From contig CM046350.1 in NCBI GenBank assembly GCA_025403435.1, positions 33,236,062 through 33,300,061 of the forward strand: 64,000 bases of DNA, read 5' to 3'. Numbering within the stretch: position 1 is the first letter of the stretch; the number at the start of each line of letters is the position of its first letter. The position numbers and the translations under genes are program-made. Shown here piece after piece: positions 20,525-32,628 of this stretch. The notes below the pieces were generated by a model that saw nothing but the letters and a program-made list of their open reading frames with translations, did no database searches and was not told the origin of the DNA. Source of the stretch: Artocarpus heterophyllus. Its lineage: Eukaryota > Streptophyta > Magnoliopsida > Rosales > Moraceae.

Positions 20525-23035
20525 CTTAGAACTTATACATACAAATGGTCAACAATATTTTATAATGTTCATAGATGATTTTTTCAAATATGGCTACATA
20601 TATCTCATTCATGAAATGTCACAGTCGCTAGATGTGTTCAAAAATTATAAGGCTGGAGTTGAAAACCAACTCAGCAAAAGGATTAAAAGCGTCAGATTTG
20701 ACCGTGGTGGTGAGTACTACAGTAGATATGATGGTTCAGGTGAACAACGTCCAGGACCATTTGCTAAGTTCCTAGAAGAATACGGTATCGTCCCATAGTG
20801 CACCATGCCAGGTTCGTCCATTATGAATGGTGTTGCTGAATGACAAAATTGGACGCTTAAGGACATAGTGAGGAGTATGATTTCTCATTCTACCTTAACA
20901 AAATCACTTTGGGGAGAACCACTTAAGATTGCAACATATTTCTATAACAGGGTTCCAACTGAAGCAACTACTAAGACCCCTTACGAACTTTGGACAGGCA
21001 AGAAGCCTAGTCTAAAGCATCTACATGTTTGGGGACACCCAGCGGAGGCAAGGCCTTATAGGCCTAATGAAAAGAAGCTAGACTCAAAGACGGTTAGTTT
21101 TTATTTTATTGGATACTCTGAAAGATCTAGGGGTTACAAATTTTATGATCCCATGACTAAGTCGATTTTTGAGACAGAAAATGCCCCGTTCTTTGAGGAT
21201 GTCAAGTTTGCGGGGGGAGATATGGTTAGGGACTTTGCCTTTGAAGAGGAATATGTTGATATTCCCATAGCTTTTATTGACATTGATTAGGTTCCTATTC
21301 CTGACATTGTTCAAGAAGCAGACTCAAATCAAGACAATGTCGGAGAACCTCCCATTCCAAAATTGTTTCAGAAGAACAAATTCTACCACCTCAAGAACCT
21401 ATGTCATTAAGGAGATCCTCTAGAGAAAGGAGAAATGTGATGTCAGATAATTGCATTGTATATCTCCAAGAACATGAGTATGACATTGGTGTGGTGGAAG
21501 ATGATCCAATCAACTTCCATCAAGCAATGGAAAGTTCTAGGTCTCAATAGTGGATTAATGCCATGAATGACGAGAAAAAGTCTATAAAGAACAATGACGT
21601 TTGGGATCTTGTCCCATTTCCTGAGGGAGTAAAACCCATTGGTTGCAAATGGATATTAAAGACCACAAGGGATTCGAAAGGCAATGTGGAAAGGTATAAG
21701 GCTCGTCTTGTCGCTAAAGGCTTTAAACAGAAAGAAGGCATTGACTATAAAGAGACTTTCTCTCCTGTTTCTTTGAGAGACTCTTTCAGAATTATAATGG
21801 CATTAGTGGCACATTTTGATCTTGAGCTTCATTATATGGATGTTAAGACTGTGTTTCTCAATCGCGACATTGATGAAACAATCTATATGGTGCAACCGAA
21901 AAACTTTGTGTCAGGAGATGCAAAGAAGATGGTTTGCAAATTAAAGAAATCCATCTATGGGCTTAAGCAAGCTTCTCGTTAGTGGCATTACAAATTTCAT
22001 CAGGTTATCATCTCGTTCGGTTTTGAGATGAATATAGTTAACGATTGTATATACCACAAGTTCAATAAGAGTAAGTATATTTTCCTGATTTTATTTGTCG
22101 ATGACATTTTGTTTACCAGCAATGATATAGGCTTATTGCACGAAATCAAGAGATTTCTATCAAAGAAATTTGAGATGAAGGATCTTGGTGACGCCGCTTT
22201 TGTGTTAGGTATACAGATACACCGAGATCGCTCTGGGGGTATTCTTGGATTATCACAAAAGGGCTATATTGAAAAGGTTCTCAAGAGATATGGCATGCAG
22301 GATTGTAAACCAAATGATGCCCTTGTAGCTAAAGGAGACAGGTTTAGTCTAAATCAGTACCCTAAGAATGACTTTGAGCTTAAGGAAATGTAGAAGATTC
22401 CTTATGCGTTAGTAGTAGGGAGTCTAATGTATGCTCAGGTTTGTACGTGTTTGGATATTGCGTACGTTACAGGGATGTTGGGCAGATACTTAAGCAATCT
22501 TGGAAAGGATCACTAAGTAGCAACCAAATGAGTCTTGAGGTATTTACAAAGAACAAAAGACTATATGCTCACATATCGGAGGTCGAAACAGCTTGAGATC
22601 ATTGGACATATTGACTTCGATTATGCTGGATGCCAAGATAGTATGAAATCTACGTTGGGCTATGTCTACCTTCTGGCTGGAGGTGCCGTCTCCTAGAAGA
22701 ATGCTAAACAGTCTCTTATCGTATCTCCTACCATGGCGGCAAAGTTCATAGCGTGTTATGAGATGTCCAATCATGGAATATGGCTACGGAATTTTGTCTG
22801 GGGGCTGCACATAGTGGATAGTATTTAAAGACCACTCAAGTTATTTTGTGACAATAAGTCAACAGTTCTATATTCCAACAACAATAGAAGCTCGACGAAG
22901 TCAAAGCATATAGAGATCAAGCTCCTAATTGTGAAAGAAAAAGTTCAGAGTGGACAGTTGTCTATAGAGCAAATCGGTACAAACTCATGAGCACACTACT
23001 CGTATAGGTGTCATATCATTTCAGGATATTCAGTT
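20525..23035 (+). pseudogene. copia C integrase-RT-RNase H remnant
   Basis: This is the outer element's pol after the B interruption. The integrase core (20565-20798) starts at MFIDDFFKYGYIYL, past the first catalytic Asp, and includes DRGGEYYSRYDGSG. The GVAE motif near 20830 is followed by a stop. The middle of integrase (20868-21290) contains TPYELWTGKKPSLKHLHVWG. RT spans 21563-22393 with [38 protein letters not shown] and the active-site box LFVDDILF. RNase H follows (PYALVVGSLMYAQVCT near 22400, SKHIEIKLL near 22900), with several stops. The 3' end has an internal deletion joining EQIGTNS to the last codons, which normally follow a LTKG-containing segment. Confidence 0.9.
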
Positions 23036-23299
23036 TTAGTGGGAGTTTGTAATTTTAGATGCTTTTATGATATAGATATATTTTCAGTTATTTCAGTTTA
23101 TGGATATTTTATGGTTATTTACTACAGAAATAAAGTTCTTGATTTATTCACACATTGATTTTGGTATGGTTTGATCTCACTAAGGTTTTAAGGTGGACCA
23201 GTTGGAAATAGGCATGTTAAGATCACATTGCATGAAATTTTCATGCTATACATCCATGCTTGATCTTGTCATTAGTTGTATTGGTATATGTGATAATTG
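23036..23299 (+). other. copia C 3' non-coding tail, first part
   Basis: This is non-coding sequence between the end of C pol and the E insertion. A purine-rich TTTAGTGGGAGTTTG (about 23033) looks polypurine-like. The continuation is at 31970, and no LTR of C begins here. Confidence 0.65.
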
Positions 23300-24822
23300 T
23301 GTTAGGTTTTGTTGGATTTTGTGATTCAAATAAGCAGCAGAAAATCAAAATTAATTCCCACAAAACCCTCGCAGGATCCATGAATTTGATTAGATTGATA
23401 AGAAAGTCATAGAATCTAACCAGGATGACAAACAGGGCAAGATTGTTGGAAGGAAGAGAGCGGGTTCACTCCGATGACACCCTAACTCAAGCTTTTCGTA
23501 TTCAGGATCAGATTCAGATGTTGTTATCTAGAGCAACGCCCTCTGTAGGTATTCACACGAACAAACTCTCTCAAAAACCGAATTGGTGTGCTAGCACACT
23601 CTCTTTGCGTTAAATGACTCTCTCTAATTTTTAGGGTTTTTTATGTTTTTGCCTTTTAGAATGAGAGAACGCCTTTTCTCTTCTCTTAATTTGGTCAAAA
23701 ACCATAAAATAGATATATATATATATATATATTGATTTCGAGAAAGAGTCATATTTTAACTAGGATGAACTATAATTCAAATATGATTCATAGAATCTAG
23801 ATAATGTCAGATTTAATGAACCTAGACATATCTGGTACATCGAATCTGGACATTATTAGGTTCATTGAACCTAGACATAGTAAACTCAAAATTCGTTTTT
23901 GGTCTATTCTAAGTATGTGACCCTATAGGTTCACATAACGTTAGTAGTGGGCTTGAAATTCTATTTCTGGCCCATAAATCATAAGTGGCCTCTAGCAAGA
24001 CATTATGATTACCCAAGTTATGCGAATGTCAATAATCCGACACAACCTAATCCATAATAAGTATTAAAGTCTTTTTGTCATTAGATACCTCGATTGAACA
24101 TAAGGCATGGTTTATGTCATCCTTATACTATTCAATCATATTATTTCTCGATCTTAAGTAGACTAATATTGATAACCCTTATCAATTCATTCCAGTATGG
24201 CTATACATTTTTCTTCAGTCTAAATTATCGAGGGGCCCATAGATATATTTCTCATAACAAATGACGAACAAATTCCTTCTTAATCACTCACATTCCTCAC
24301 ATGATTCACTCTATATCCAACAACAATCCATTCCATCATCCTGTTAAAGATAATATTAGAATGTGCCAAAATATAGAACTTGTAATGTAGGAAACAATGG
24401 TGATTTCAGGTCAGAGGACTAGGATAATACTATTGTGATGAGAATCACTTATGACAATTATCCATGTAGTATTCTCATAGCTGGTCCATCCAATACATCA
24501 TTTCTCAAATATGTATCTATGAGTTGACTTAGAATCTCATGCACATGATTAGTAAAACATAATCATCAATTAAACTTCATACTAGTCTTCATTCATTATT
24601 ATCCCAATAATAATGACCGACTACGGATAATTTAGAATAGAATTCAATTTTCACCTAAGAGTTTTACTATCAAGTTACATACTTGATAACCTTAGGCAGA
24701 ATAACTATTCATGAAATTAGAATCAAAAACAATAATGAAAATGCCTCTTTATTAATAAAATGCAGATGTAACGAAGTCAAAATGTGGTCATTACATAATT
24801 GGCCTGGGGCACATCACTAACA
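23300..24822 (-). repeat. 3' LTR of copia E
   Basis: A 1523-bp LTR that on the plus strand starts TGTTAGG (where the partner has TGTTGGA) and ends CATCACTAACA. It contains a (TA)n run near 23712-23732. Confidence 0.9.
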
Positions 24823-24836
24823 ATCTCCCACTTGCA
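24823..24836 (-). promoter_or_regulatory. polypurine tract of copia E
   Basis: The minus strand reads AAGTGGGAGAT directly before the 3' LTR, the usual plus-strand primer for LTR element replication. Confidence 0.8.
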
Positions 24837-24839
24837 CTA

Positions 24840-26447
24840 GGCCCAATCAATATTGTATCTAATACCCATTGATCTAGTATGACTCTCATGCTTAGGCTGT
24901 GGTAGGGGCTAAGTGAGTTGATCAGCAACATTTTCATTTGTGGGTACTTTCCATATCTTCATGTCTCCTCTCTCAATGATTTCTCGAATGAGATGATAAC
25001 ACCTGGGTATGTGTTTGGATCGCTAATGTGATCTAGGTTCCTTAACTTGTGCTATGGCCTTGTATTATTAGAATACAAGTCTAGCGGATCTGATACACTA
25101 GGAACAACACCCAATCCAGTAATAAACTTTTTGATCCAAACTGCTTCTGAGGCGGCTATATACCCAGCTTCTGTTGTAGAATCAACAATGGTATCTTGCT
25201 TTGAACTTCTCCAGCTCACTGCACCTCTATTCAAACAGAATACATAACTTGACTACGATTGAAAGTCATCCTTATCAGATTGGAAGCTGGCATATGTGTA
25301 ACCACTAACAACAAGCTCATCTTCCTTTCCTCCATACAATAAGAATGCATCCTTAGTTCTTCTCAAATATTTAAGGATATTCTTGGCTACTATCTAGTGA
25401 CTTTCACTTGGATCTGATTGGTATCTACTGGTTATGCTTAAGGCATATGAGACATCAGGTCGAGTACATAACATTGCATACATGATAGATCTCATGGCAG
25501 AAGCATATGGAATCTTATTCATGCGGTCTCACTCATCTTGTGTCATTGGACACTGAGTCTTGTTGAGACTAATTCCATGTGACATTGGCAAGAATCCCCT
25601 CTTGGAATCTTCAATACTAAACCTATTTAGTACCTTGTCAATGTATGTACTCTGACTTAGGCCAAAAAGCCTCTTAGATCTATCCCTATAGATCTTGATG
25701 CCTAGAATATATGTAGCTTCACCTAAGTCTTTCATTGAGAAACAATTCCCTAACCATGATTTAGCATTTTGTAGAGTAGGGATATTGTTTCCAATGAGTA
25801 ATATGTCATTAACATTTAGCACTAGAAAGACTATGGTGCTCCTACTAACCTTCTTGTAAACACAAGGCTCATCTTCATTTTTTATGAAACCAAACTCTTT
25901 GATTGCTTCATCAAAACAAATATTCCAACTCCAAGATGCTTGCTTCAATCCGTAAATGGATCTTTGAAGTTTGCAAACCTTTCCAGAATTCTCAAGACTA
26001 ACAAAACCTTTGGGTTGTATCATATACACATCCTCAAGTAGGTTTCCATTAAGAAATGTTGTTTTGACATCCATTTGCCAAATCTCATAATCATAGTATG
26101 TAGCTATGGGGAGGAGAATCTGAATAGATTTAAGCATAGCAACTGGTGAAAAAGTTTCATCATAGTATATACCATGTGTTTGCATGAAACCAGTCTTGCC
26201 TTTTGCAACCTTTTGCAACCAGTCTTGCCTTAAAGGTATGCACATTGCCATCTATGTCTATTTTCTTTTTGAAAGCCCATTGACATCTAATAGTCTTTAA
26301 ACCATCAGATGGATCAATCAAAGTCCATACTTGATTATCATACATGGATTGCATCTCTGACTTCATGGCTTCTAGCCATTTATCACAGTCAGGGCTATTC
26401 ATGGCCTCTTGGTAGGATGTGGGCTCATTTTGATCCACAAACATCAC
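24840..26447 (-). pseudogene. copia E RT-RNase H, active site lost
   Basis: RT begins in the frame at 26160-26447 ([29 protein letters not shown]). It continues after a frameshift in 25529-26251 with QMDVKTTFLNG, IYGLKQASW, and the active-site box changed from YVDD to NVND. RNase H fragments follow (RPDVSYALSITSRYQSD, then GAVSWRSSKQDTIVDSTTEA at 25052-25234). The frameshift comes from a 19-bp locally duplicated insertion near 26200, where GGCAAGACTGGTT appears twice. Both the frameshift and the lost catalytic Asp preclude activity. Confidence 0.9.
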
Positions 26448-27560
26448 ATCATTATTATCAGTTAAGAGAAATCCATATCTCTTAATTCTCTGACGTGTCC
26501 TACTAGACCTCCTTAGGCCTTGTGCTACTTGTGTAGGCTCAACAACTACTTGTTGATCTAGTTGAGATTACACAGGTGATTCGATGCTATGCTATGGTTC
26601 TTGAATTTCTTCAAGTTGAACTTTACTCCCAGTGGTTCCTTTAGAAATGAATTCTCTTTCTAAAAAGACAACATTCCAAGCAACAAACACTTTGTTCTCA
26701 GAAGCATTGTAGAAGTAATATCCTTTAGTTTCTTTAGGATATCCCACAAAAAGGCATTTGTCTGATTTGGGTGCCAATTTATCTAAAATTTGACGCTTCA
26801 CATAAGCCTCACATCCCTAACTGTTAAGAAAAGACAAACTAGGCGACTTCCTGGTCCACATCTCATATGGTGTCTTTTGAGCTGCCTTTGATGGAACTCT
26901 GTTCAGTATGAATGCAGTAGTTTCTAAAGCATATCCCCAAAAGGATATTGGAAGATCTAACTGACTCATCATAGATCTAACCGTATCCAATAAAGTTCGA
27001 TTTCTCATTTTAGACACACCATCCCATTGTGGTGTTCTTGGTGGAGTTAATTGTGAGACTACCCAATAATCTCTAAGATGATCAATGAATTCTTGGTTTA
27101 AGTATTCACCACCTCGATCTGATCGAAGTGCTTTAATACTTTTACCAAGTTGATTTTGTACTTCATTTTTAAAAATTTTGAAATTCTTAAAAGATTTAGA
27201 TTTTTGTTTCATTAGATAGACATAGCCATAACTATTGAAATCATCTGTGAAAGTAATGAAGTACTGAAAATCTCCTCTAGCAGTGGAACTTAATGGTCCA
27301 CATATATCAGAATGTACAAGGCCCAATAAGTCATTAGCCCTTTCACTATGTCGAGTAAAAAGTGTCTTAGTCATTTTGCCTAATAAACAAGACTCACATA
27401 CTTCAAATGATTCAAAATCAAATGAATTCAAAAGCCCATGTTGATGGAGTTTTGAAATGCGTTTCTTATTTATATGGCCCAAACGACAGTGTCAAAGATA
27501 GGTAGAGTTTAAATCTAAAGATTTAAACTTCTTTGTATTAACATTGTAGATGGACTTTTC
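26448..27560 (-). pseudogene. copia E integrase
   Basis: The open frame 26817-27482 holds the HHCC-type zinc motif (LGHINKKR and CESCLLGK), the first catalytic Asp in VHSDICGPL, FTDDFNSYGYVYLM, the second Asp in LRSDRGGEYL, and a third-residue region where NGVSERRNRTL reads DGVSKMRNRTL, so the catalytic Glu is replaced by Lys. The C-terminal part (26592-26801) has KSDKCLFVGYPKETKGY. Stops separate these parts. All residues were read directly from the translation. Confidence 0.88.
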
Positions 27561-28830
27561 GTTTGTGTTTTCAATGTTTAGAACATAAATACCATTCATT
27601 CATGGAGCATATCCATAGAAAATGTTATCACGATAAATGGAGCATTGATTGTTCCTAATAATAAACTCAAAACCTTCCTTATCCAAACAAGAAATAGAAA
27701 TAATATTCCTACTCATAGCAGGTGCATAATAACAATTTTCTAAACTTAAAAGAAGTCTATTTGGCAAAGTCAACTCATATGTTCCTTCAGCTAAAGTATC
27801 AACTCTTGCTCCATTTCCACCTTGTAGGTCCACATCGCCTTTAGCTAAGATTTTACTCCTCTTAAGACCCTGCACATAACTGCAAATGTGTGATCCAGAT
27901 CCAGTATCTAACACCCAGGAATCAAAAGTAGACAAATTGACTTCTATAACATAAATACCTAAAGGAGTAGTCACACTACTCTTCTTCTTCTTCAGATTAT
28001 CCAAATAGAGCTTGTAGTTTCTTTTCCAATGACCAGGTTCATTGCAGAAAAAACATACTCCCTCCTTTGGTGGTTTAGCCTTAGGTTCAGGATTGGGCTT
28101 GGGGTTAGGCTTGGGCTTCTTAAAGTCCTTGGGAGCCTTATTCTTGCTCTTACCCTTTCCTTTCCTTTTCATACCTTTCCCTTTATTAACCAACAGAACA
28201 TCAAAATAGAACATCTTTAGTATTCTTGATGTTATGTTCAGCAGTCTTAAGCATCCCATGCAACTCAAAAACAGTCTTCTCCATATTATGCATGTTGTAG
28301 TTCATAACAAACCCATCATAAGCATCTGGAAAAGATTGGAGAATGATGCCAACAGCTAACTCTTGGCTAATCTCAAGACCAAGTTTTTGCAAATGATCAA
28401 AATGACCCTTTATCTTTAGAACATGAAGACTCACTAAACCGCCAGCAGTCAACTTGCATGAGAGTAATGCCTTTAAGGTGGCAAACCTCTCAATTCTAGC
28501 TTTCTCTTGGAACATTTCCTTGAGATGGCCTATCATGGTATAAGCTTCCATTTCCATCAGTTGCTTCTGAAGCTCTGATTCCATGCTTCCAAATATGAGG
28601 CAAGTGACATCAACAAAGTCATTGAGATGCTTACTGTGAGCATCCTTTTGAGCTCTAGAAGCATTAGCAGCTGGTTCATCAGGGATAGGTTGATCAATGA
28701 CATATTCTTTCTTCTCTTGCTTAAGAACAATTCTCAAGTTTTTGTACCAGTCAAGGAAGTTAGTCCCATTAAGCTTATCCTTCTCAAGGTTCGTTCGTAG
28801 TGACAAGTTAGATGTGGTGTTTGATGCCAT
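27561..28830 (-). pseudogene. copia E gag-protease
   Basis: Gag starts at Met 28830 (MASNTTSNLSLRTNLEKDKL) and stays open for 209 codons with UBN2-type gag text (LNGTNFLDWYKNLRIVLKQE). A frameshift near 28205 leads to the frame 27600-28268: a Lys/Pro-rich linker, the zinc knuckle CFFCNEPGHWKRNY in which the last Cys has become Tyr, and the protease motif SWVLDTGSGSHIC with DTGS intact. The protease C-terminal part ends near 27600 with a stop. Confidence 0.9.
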
Positions 28831-30429
28831 TATCTACAACAGATATATACACAGAGTAATTAGCATTTTATTAAACAATTTTTAATGAGGCATAATTTAA
28901 ATCCCCATAATTTTATCAAATTAATAATCCTCAATATTAATTTGGCAATCACAACAATTGTAATTTTAGTGGGCCAAGATCCATATTTCACCTCACTTTA
29001 AGTAAGCTTTGGCTTATCACCTAAAGTATGGTTATTTAGGTAGGTAAAACTTCACCAATTACATCTTATATAACTCTTGGATAAATATGGGATTTGACAT
29101 CACATGTCCTGACTAATTAAAATCCCATCTAATGCCCTAGGTCCAAAACCATTTTGATAACCTAGTTAAGTCTATCCATTTCAAACATATAGATATCACT
29201 ATTATCCATCTTGTCTTACCTAGATGACTTAACATACCCTGCTTTGGCAGAACTTATATTTAGCAATCCAAGTCTTGACAAATGTTGAATTATGGGAGGC
29301 ATTTTAATGACTTAATATTAAGTGAGGGTTCTACTTTAATTTTATTTTATTGTTTATTATTATGTCGCATCACATACATGGCATCATATGCACAACATCA
29401 CATACATAGCATAATAATAACACAATAAGTGTGTCATAGCATAGCCCAAATCTATATTGATCTTCATAAGCCAATATGAAGGTTAATGGTCAATCCAAGT
29501 AATCTTCATCTCCATGGATTTCCTTAGATTGCCACGAACGAACTCCATCTTGCGCCTCCATCTTGGACCTCTATCTTGAACCTTCATCTATCTTGATCTT
29601 GATCTTTGATTTTATATTACAAATTGCAATCTAAACTATTCTATTTCTACTAAATAAATAAATAAATTACAACAAATTGAAAAATGACACGCAGGCCGTA
29701 TTTAAAATTACAAACCCAAAATAAAATTAAATAAAACTTGCCAATCACATTGGTATAAAAGGGCCATGCTATGCACCATGCAATTCACACTAAACACATA
29801 AACACAATAATATAATTTTATTATATTTAAATTTTTATTATGACCAAAACAATTTATGTGACAAATCAATTCGGGGTCAAGGGGCAGCGCCCCTGGCGGG
29901 GTCCAAGGGGCAGCCGCACTATGGCGGTCCTGCTAGCTAGTTAGCAGGCATGGGTCAAGGGGGCAGCGCCCCCGAAAGGTAAATGATTTACCTTACTCGT
30001 TTGAACGAGTTGCTACCTAAATCCATTAATTTTAATTAATTAGATTACCTAATCTATTCATAATAGAATTAATTAATCCTTGTTTAACAATTAAGCAGGC
30101 CCTATGATATATATTAATCTGTTCAAAATAGATTATTACTGTTTAACATTTAAAAAGTCCGCTACCTTAATAAAACCGAAACCAGATTTACAATATATCA
30201 TTTAATCATCTTAAAACAGATTACTAGATTCTTGTTAAATTGTAATATTAATCAAATTAGCAACAACAGGTTACAAGAAACAGTAAACGTATTAATCAAA
30301 TTAACACGGTAAACACGTTCAATCAAATAAAACCTCAAACACATTATTCTAATTAATGTATAAATTGTATCCATGCATATCACATATACACAGAACCATA
30401 TAAAATCAATTTAATCGAATTCGCAAGTC
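28831..30429 (-). other. copia E leader with GC hairpins
   Basis: This is 1.6 kb of A+T-rich non-coding leader with one GC island at 29870-29985. The island contains GGGGCAGCGCCCC (29881-29893), GGGGGCAGCGCCCCC (29959-29973) and, between them, CTGCTA...TAGCAG. Each forms a short perfect stem. No gene is seen. Confidence 0.75.
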
Positions 30430-30441
30430 ACTATGATACCA
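30430..30441 (-). promoter_or_regulatory. primer binding site of copia E
   Basis: The minus strand reads TGGTATCATAGT one base after the LTR end, an initiator Met-tRNA-type site with the distal half changed. Confidence 0.75.
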
Positions 30442-30442
30442 C

Positions 30443-31969
30443 TGTTGGATTTTGTTGGATTTTGTGATTCAAATAAGCAGCAAAAAATCAAAATTAATTC
30501 CCACAAAGCCCTCGCAGGATCCATGCAATTTGATTAGATTGATAAGAAAGTCATAGAATCTTACCAGGATTGCAAAAAGGGCAAGATTGTTGGAAGGAAG
30601 AGAGCAAGTTCACTCTAATGACACCCTAACTCGAGCTTTTCGTATTCAGGATCGGATTTAGACGTTGTTACTAGAGCAACGCCCTCTACAGGTATCCACA
30701 CGAACAGACTCTCTCAAAAACCGAATTGGTGTGCTAGCACCCTCTCCTTGCGTTAAATGACTCTCTCTAACTTTTAGGGTTTTTAGTGTTTTTGCCTTTT
30801 AGAATGAGAGAACGCCTTTTCTCTTTTCTTAATTCGGCCAAAAACCATAAAACAAATATATATATATATATATATATATTGACTTCGAGAAAGAGTTAGA
30901 TTTTAACTAGGATAAACTGTAATTCAAATATGATTCATAGAATCTAGATAATTTTAGATTTAATGAACCTAGACATATCTAGTACATCAAATTTGGACAT
31001 TATCAGGTTCATTGAACCTAGACACAGTAAACCCAAAATTCGTTTTTGGTCTGTTCTAAGTGTGTGACCCTGTAGGTTCACATAATGTTGGTAGTGGGCT
31101 TGAAATTCTATTTCTAGTCCGCAAATCATAAGCAGCCTCTAGCAAGACATTATGATTACCCAAGTTATGCGAATGTCAATAATCCGACACAACCTAATCC
31201 ATAATAAGTATTAAAGTCCTTTTGTCATTAGATACCTCGATTGAGCATAAGGCATGGTTTATGTCATCCTTATATTATTCAATCATATTATTTCTTGATC
31301 TTAAGTAGACTGATATTGATAACCCTTATCAATTCATTCCACTATGACCATACATTTTTCTTCAGTCTAAATTATCGGGGGGCCCTTAGATATCTTTCTC
31401 ATAATAAATGAGAAACAAATTCCTTCTTAATCACTCTCATTCCTCACATGATTCACTCTATATCCAACAGCAATTCATTACATCATCCTGTTAAAGATAA
31501 TATTAGAATGTGTCAAAATATAGAACTTGTCATGTAGGAAACAATGGTGATTTCAGGCCAGAGGACTAGGATAATACTATTGTGATGAGAATCACTTATG
31601 ACAATTATCCATGCAGTATTCTCATAACGGGTCGATCTAATACATCGTTTCTCAAATATGTATCTTTGAGTTGACTTAGTATCTCATACACATGATTAGT
31701 AAAACATAATCATCAATTAAACTTCATACTAGTCTTCATTTATTATTATCCCAATAATAATGACCGACTAGGGATAATTTAGAATATAAATTAATTTTAA
31801 CCTAAGAGTTTTACTATCAAATCACATACTTGAGGACCGTAGGTAGAATTAACTATTCATGAATTAGAATCAAAAACAATAATGAAAATGCTTCTTTATT
31901 AATAAAATGCAAATGTAACGAAGTCAAAATGTGGTCATTACATAATTGGCCTAGGGCACATCACTAACA
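30443..31969 (-). repeat. 5' LTR of copia E
   Basis: A 1527-bp LTR, TGTTGGATTTTG...CATCACTAACA on the plus strand. It matches 23300-24822 along its whole length, with a (TA)n run near 30858-30880 of different length. Confidence 0.92.
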
Positions 31970-32119
31970 TTTGATGGGTCTAGTTACGACATATGTCCTA
32001 TATTGATATGGTTAATGGACAAGATTGTTGAGATGCATAAGGTTTTGATAGCAAAATTCATGAGCTCATAAGGTATAATTCACATTTATAAAGTTTCATA
32101 TATAGCCCAAGTGGGAGAT
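31970..32119 (+). other. copia C 3' tail, second part, with polypurine tract
   Basis: Non-coding sequence ends in CCCAAGTGGGAGAT directly before the C 3' LTR. AAGTGGGAGA is the polypurine tract. Together with 23036-23299 it forms the uninterrupted 3' tail of C. Confidence 0.8.
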
Positions 32120-32583
32120 TGTTGGATCTAAATCCAATATATGGGCTAATATATTAAATAAATGTGTCTTAAAGGCTATCAATAAAGTTAGCCCAATTAA
32201 AAGTGATCAATTTGGGTTTTGGGTTTTTAATGTATAATTAAGTGTAGGCTTTCTATGTGTACAGACTAAAATATAATCACTGATTTTATGATAGGCTAAA
32301 TTGGTAATTAAGCATAATTGTTAGGCTTTAGCAATTATATAAAGGGATTGTGGTTCCTAAGTCAGTATGTTATTTTTTCTATTCCCCATCTACAGAGAAA
32401 TTACAGAGGCAAACTTTGAAGGAGGACTTACGTACCAGACTTGGAAGATCCTCAACCTACAAACTATGGAATGACATCGCACCTATGGATTTAGGTTAGC
32501 TTCTGCATCTTATTAATTATCTCAGTGATTTGACATGAATGATTCTGGGTGATGATGGTTTTTATCACAATTTGGTTTTAACA
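32120..32583 (+). repeat. 3' LTR of copia C
   Basis: A 464-bp LTR, TGTTGGATC...TTTTAACA, followed by the target duplication GAATA at 32584-32588. A TATA box is at 32336-32343. It aligns with 11030-11497 end to end, with small indels. Confidence 0.93.
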
Positions 32584-32628
32584 GAATATGCATGTATATT
32601 TTAAAGAGGAAAATATAAAGAGACGACT

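Larger units (their letters stand above)
23300..31969 (-). mobile_element. copia E, near-complete but dead
   Basis: This copia element on the minus strand has both LTRs (23300-24822 and 30443-31969), a polypurine tract, a primer site, leader, gag, protease, integrase, RT and RNase H in the usual order. It sits in the 3' non-coding tail of C. The LTRs differ at roughly one position in fifteen to twenty by eye. The five bases at each flank (AATTG and TTTGA) do not match exactly; AATTG and ATTTG match 4 of 5 if the boundary is moved one base. Stops, frameshifts and active-site changes make it inactive. Confidence 0.92.
11030..32583 (+). mobile_element. outer copia element C, interrupted by elements B and E
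   Basis: This plus-strand copia element has both LTRs (11030-11497 and 32120-32583) and a perfect 5-bp target duplication GAATA at 11025-11029 and 32584-32588. Its own sequence is in pieces: 5' LTR, leader and start of gag (11030-13630); integrase to RNase H (20525-23035); 3' non-coding tail (23036-23299 and 31970-32119); and 3' LTR. Copia B (minus) separates gag from integrase, with loss of the zinc-knuckle, protease and GAG-pre-integrase region. Copia E (minus) splits the 3' tail. The two C LTRs differ at roughly one position in ten by eye; the E LTRs are closer to each other, fitting the nesting order. Confidence 0.93.

Noticed and set aside
23048..23299. A separate LTR starting TGTAATTTTAG after the purine-rich tract
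   Set aside because: The tail continues across the E insertion to the polypurine tract at 32110 and a matched LTR with target duplication, so this is the C 3' non-coding tail.
23295..31974. Target duplication for copia E
   Set aside because: Flanks AATTG and TTTGA do not match without shifting the boundary; not claimed.
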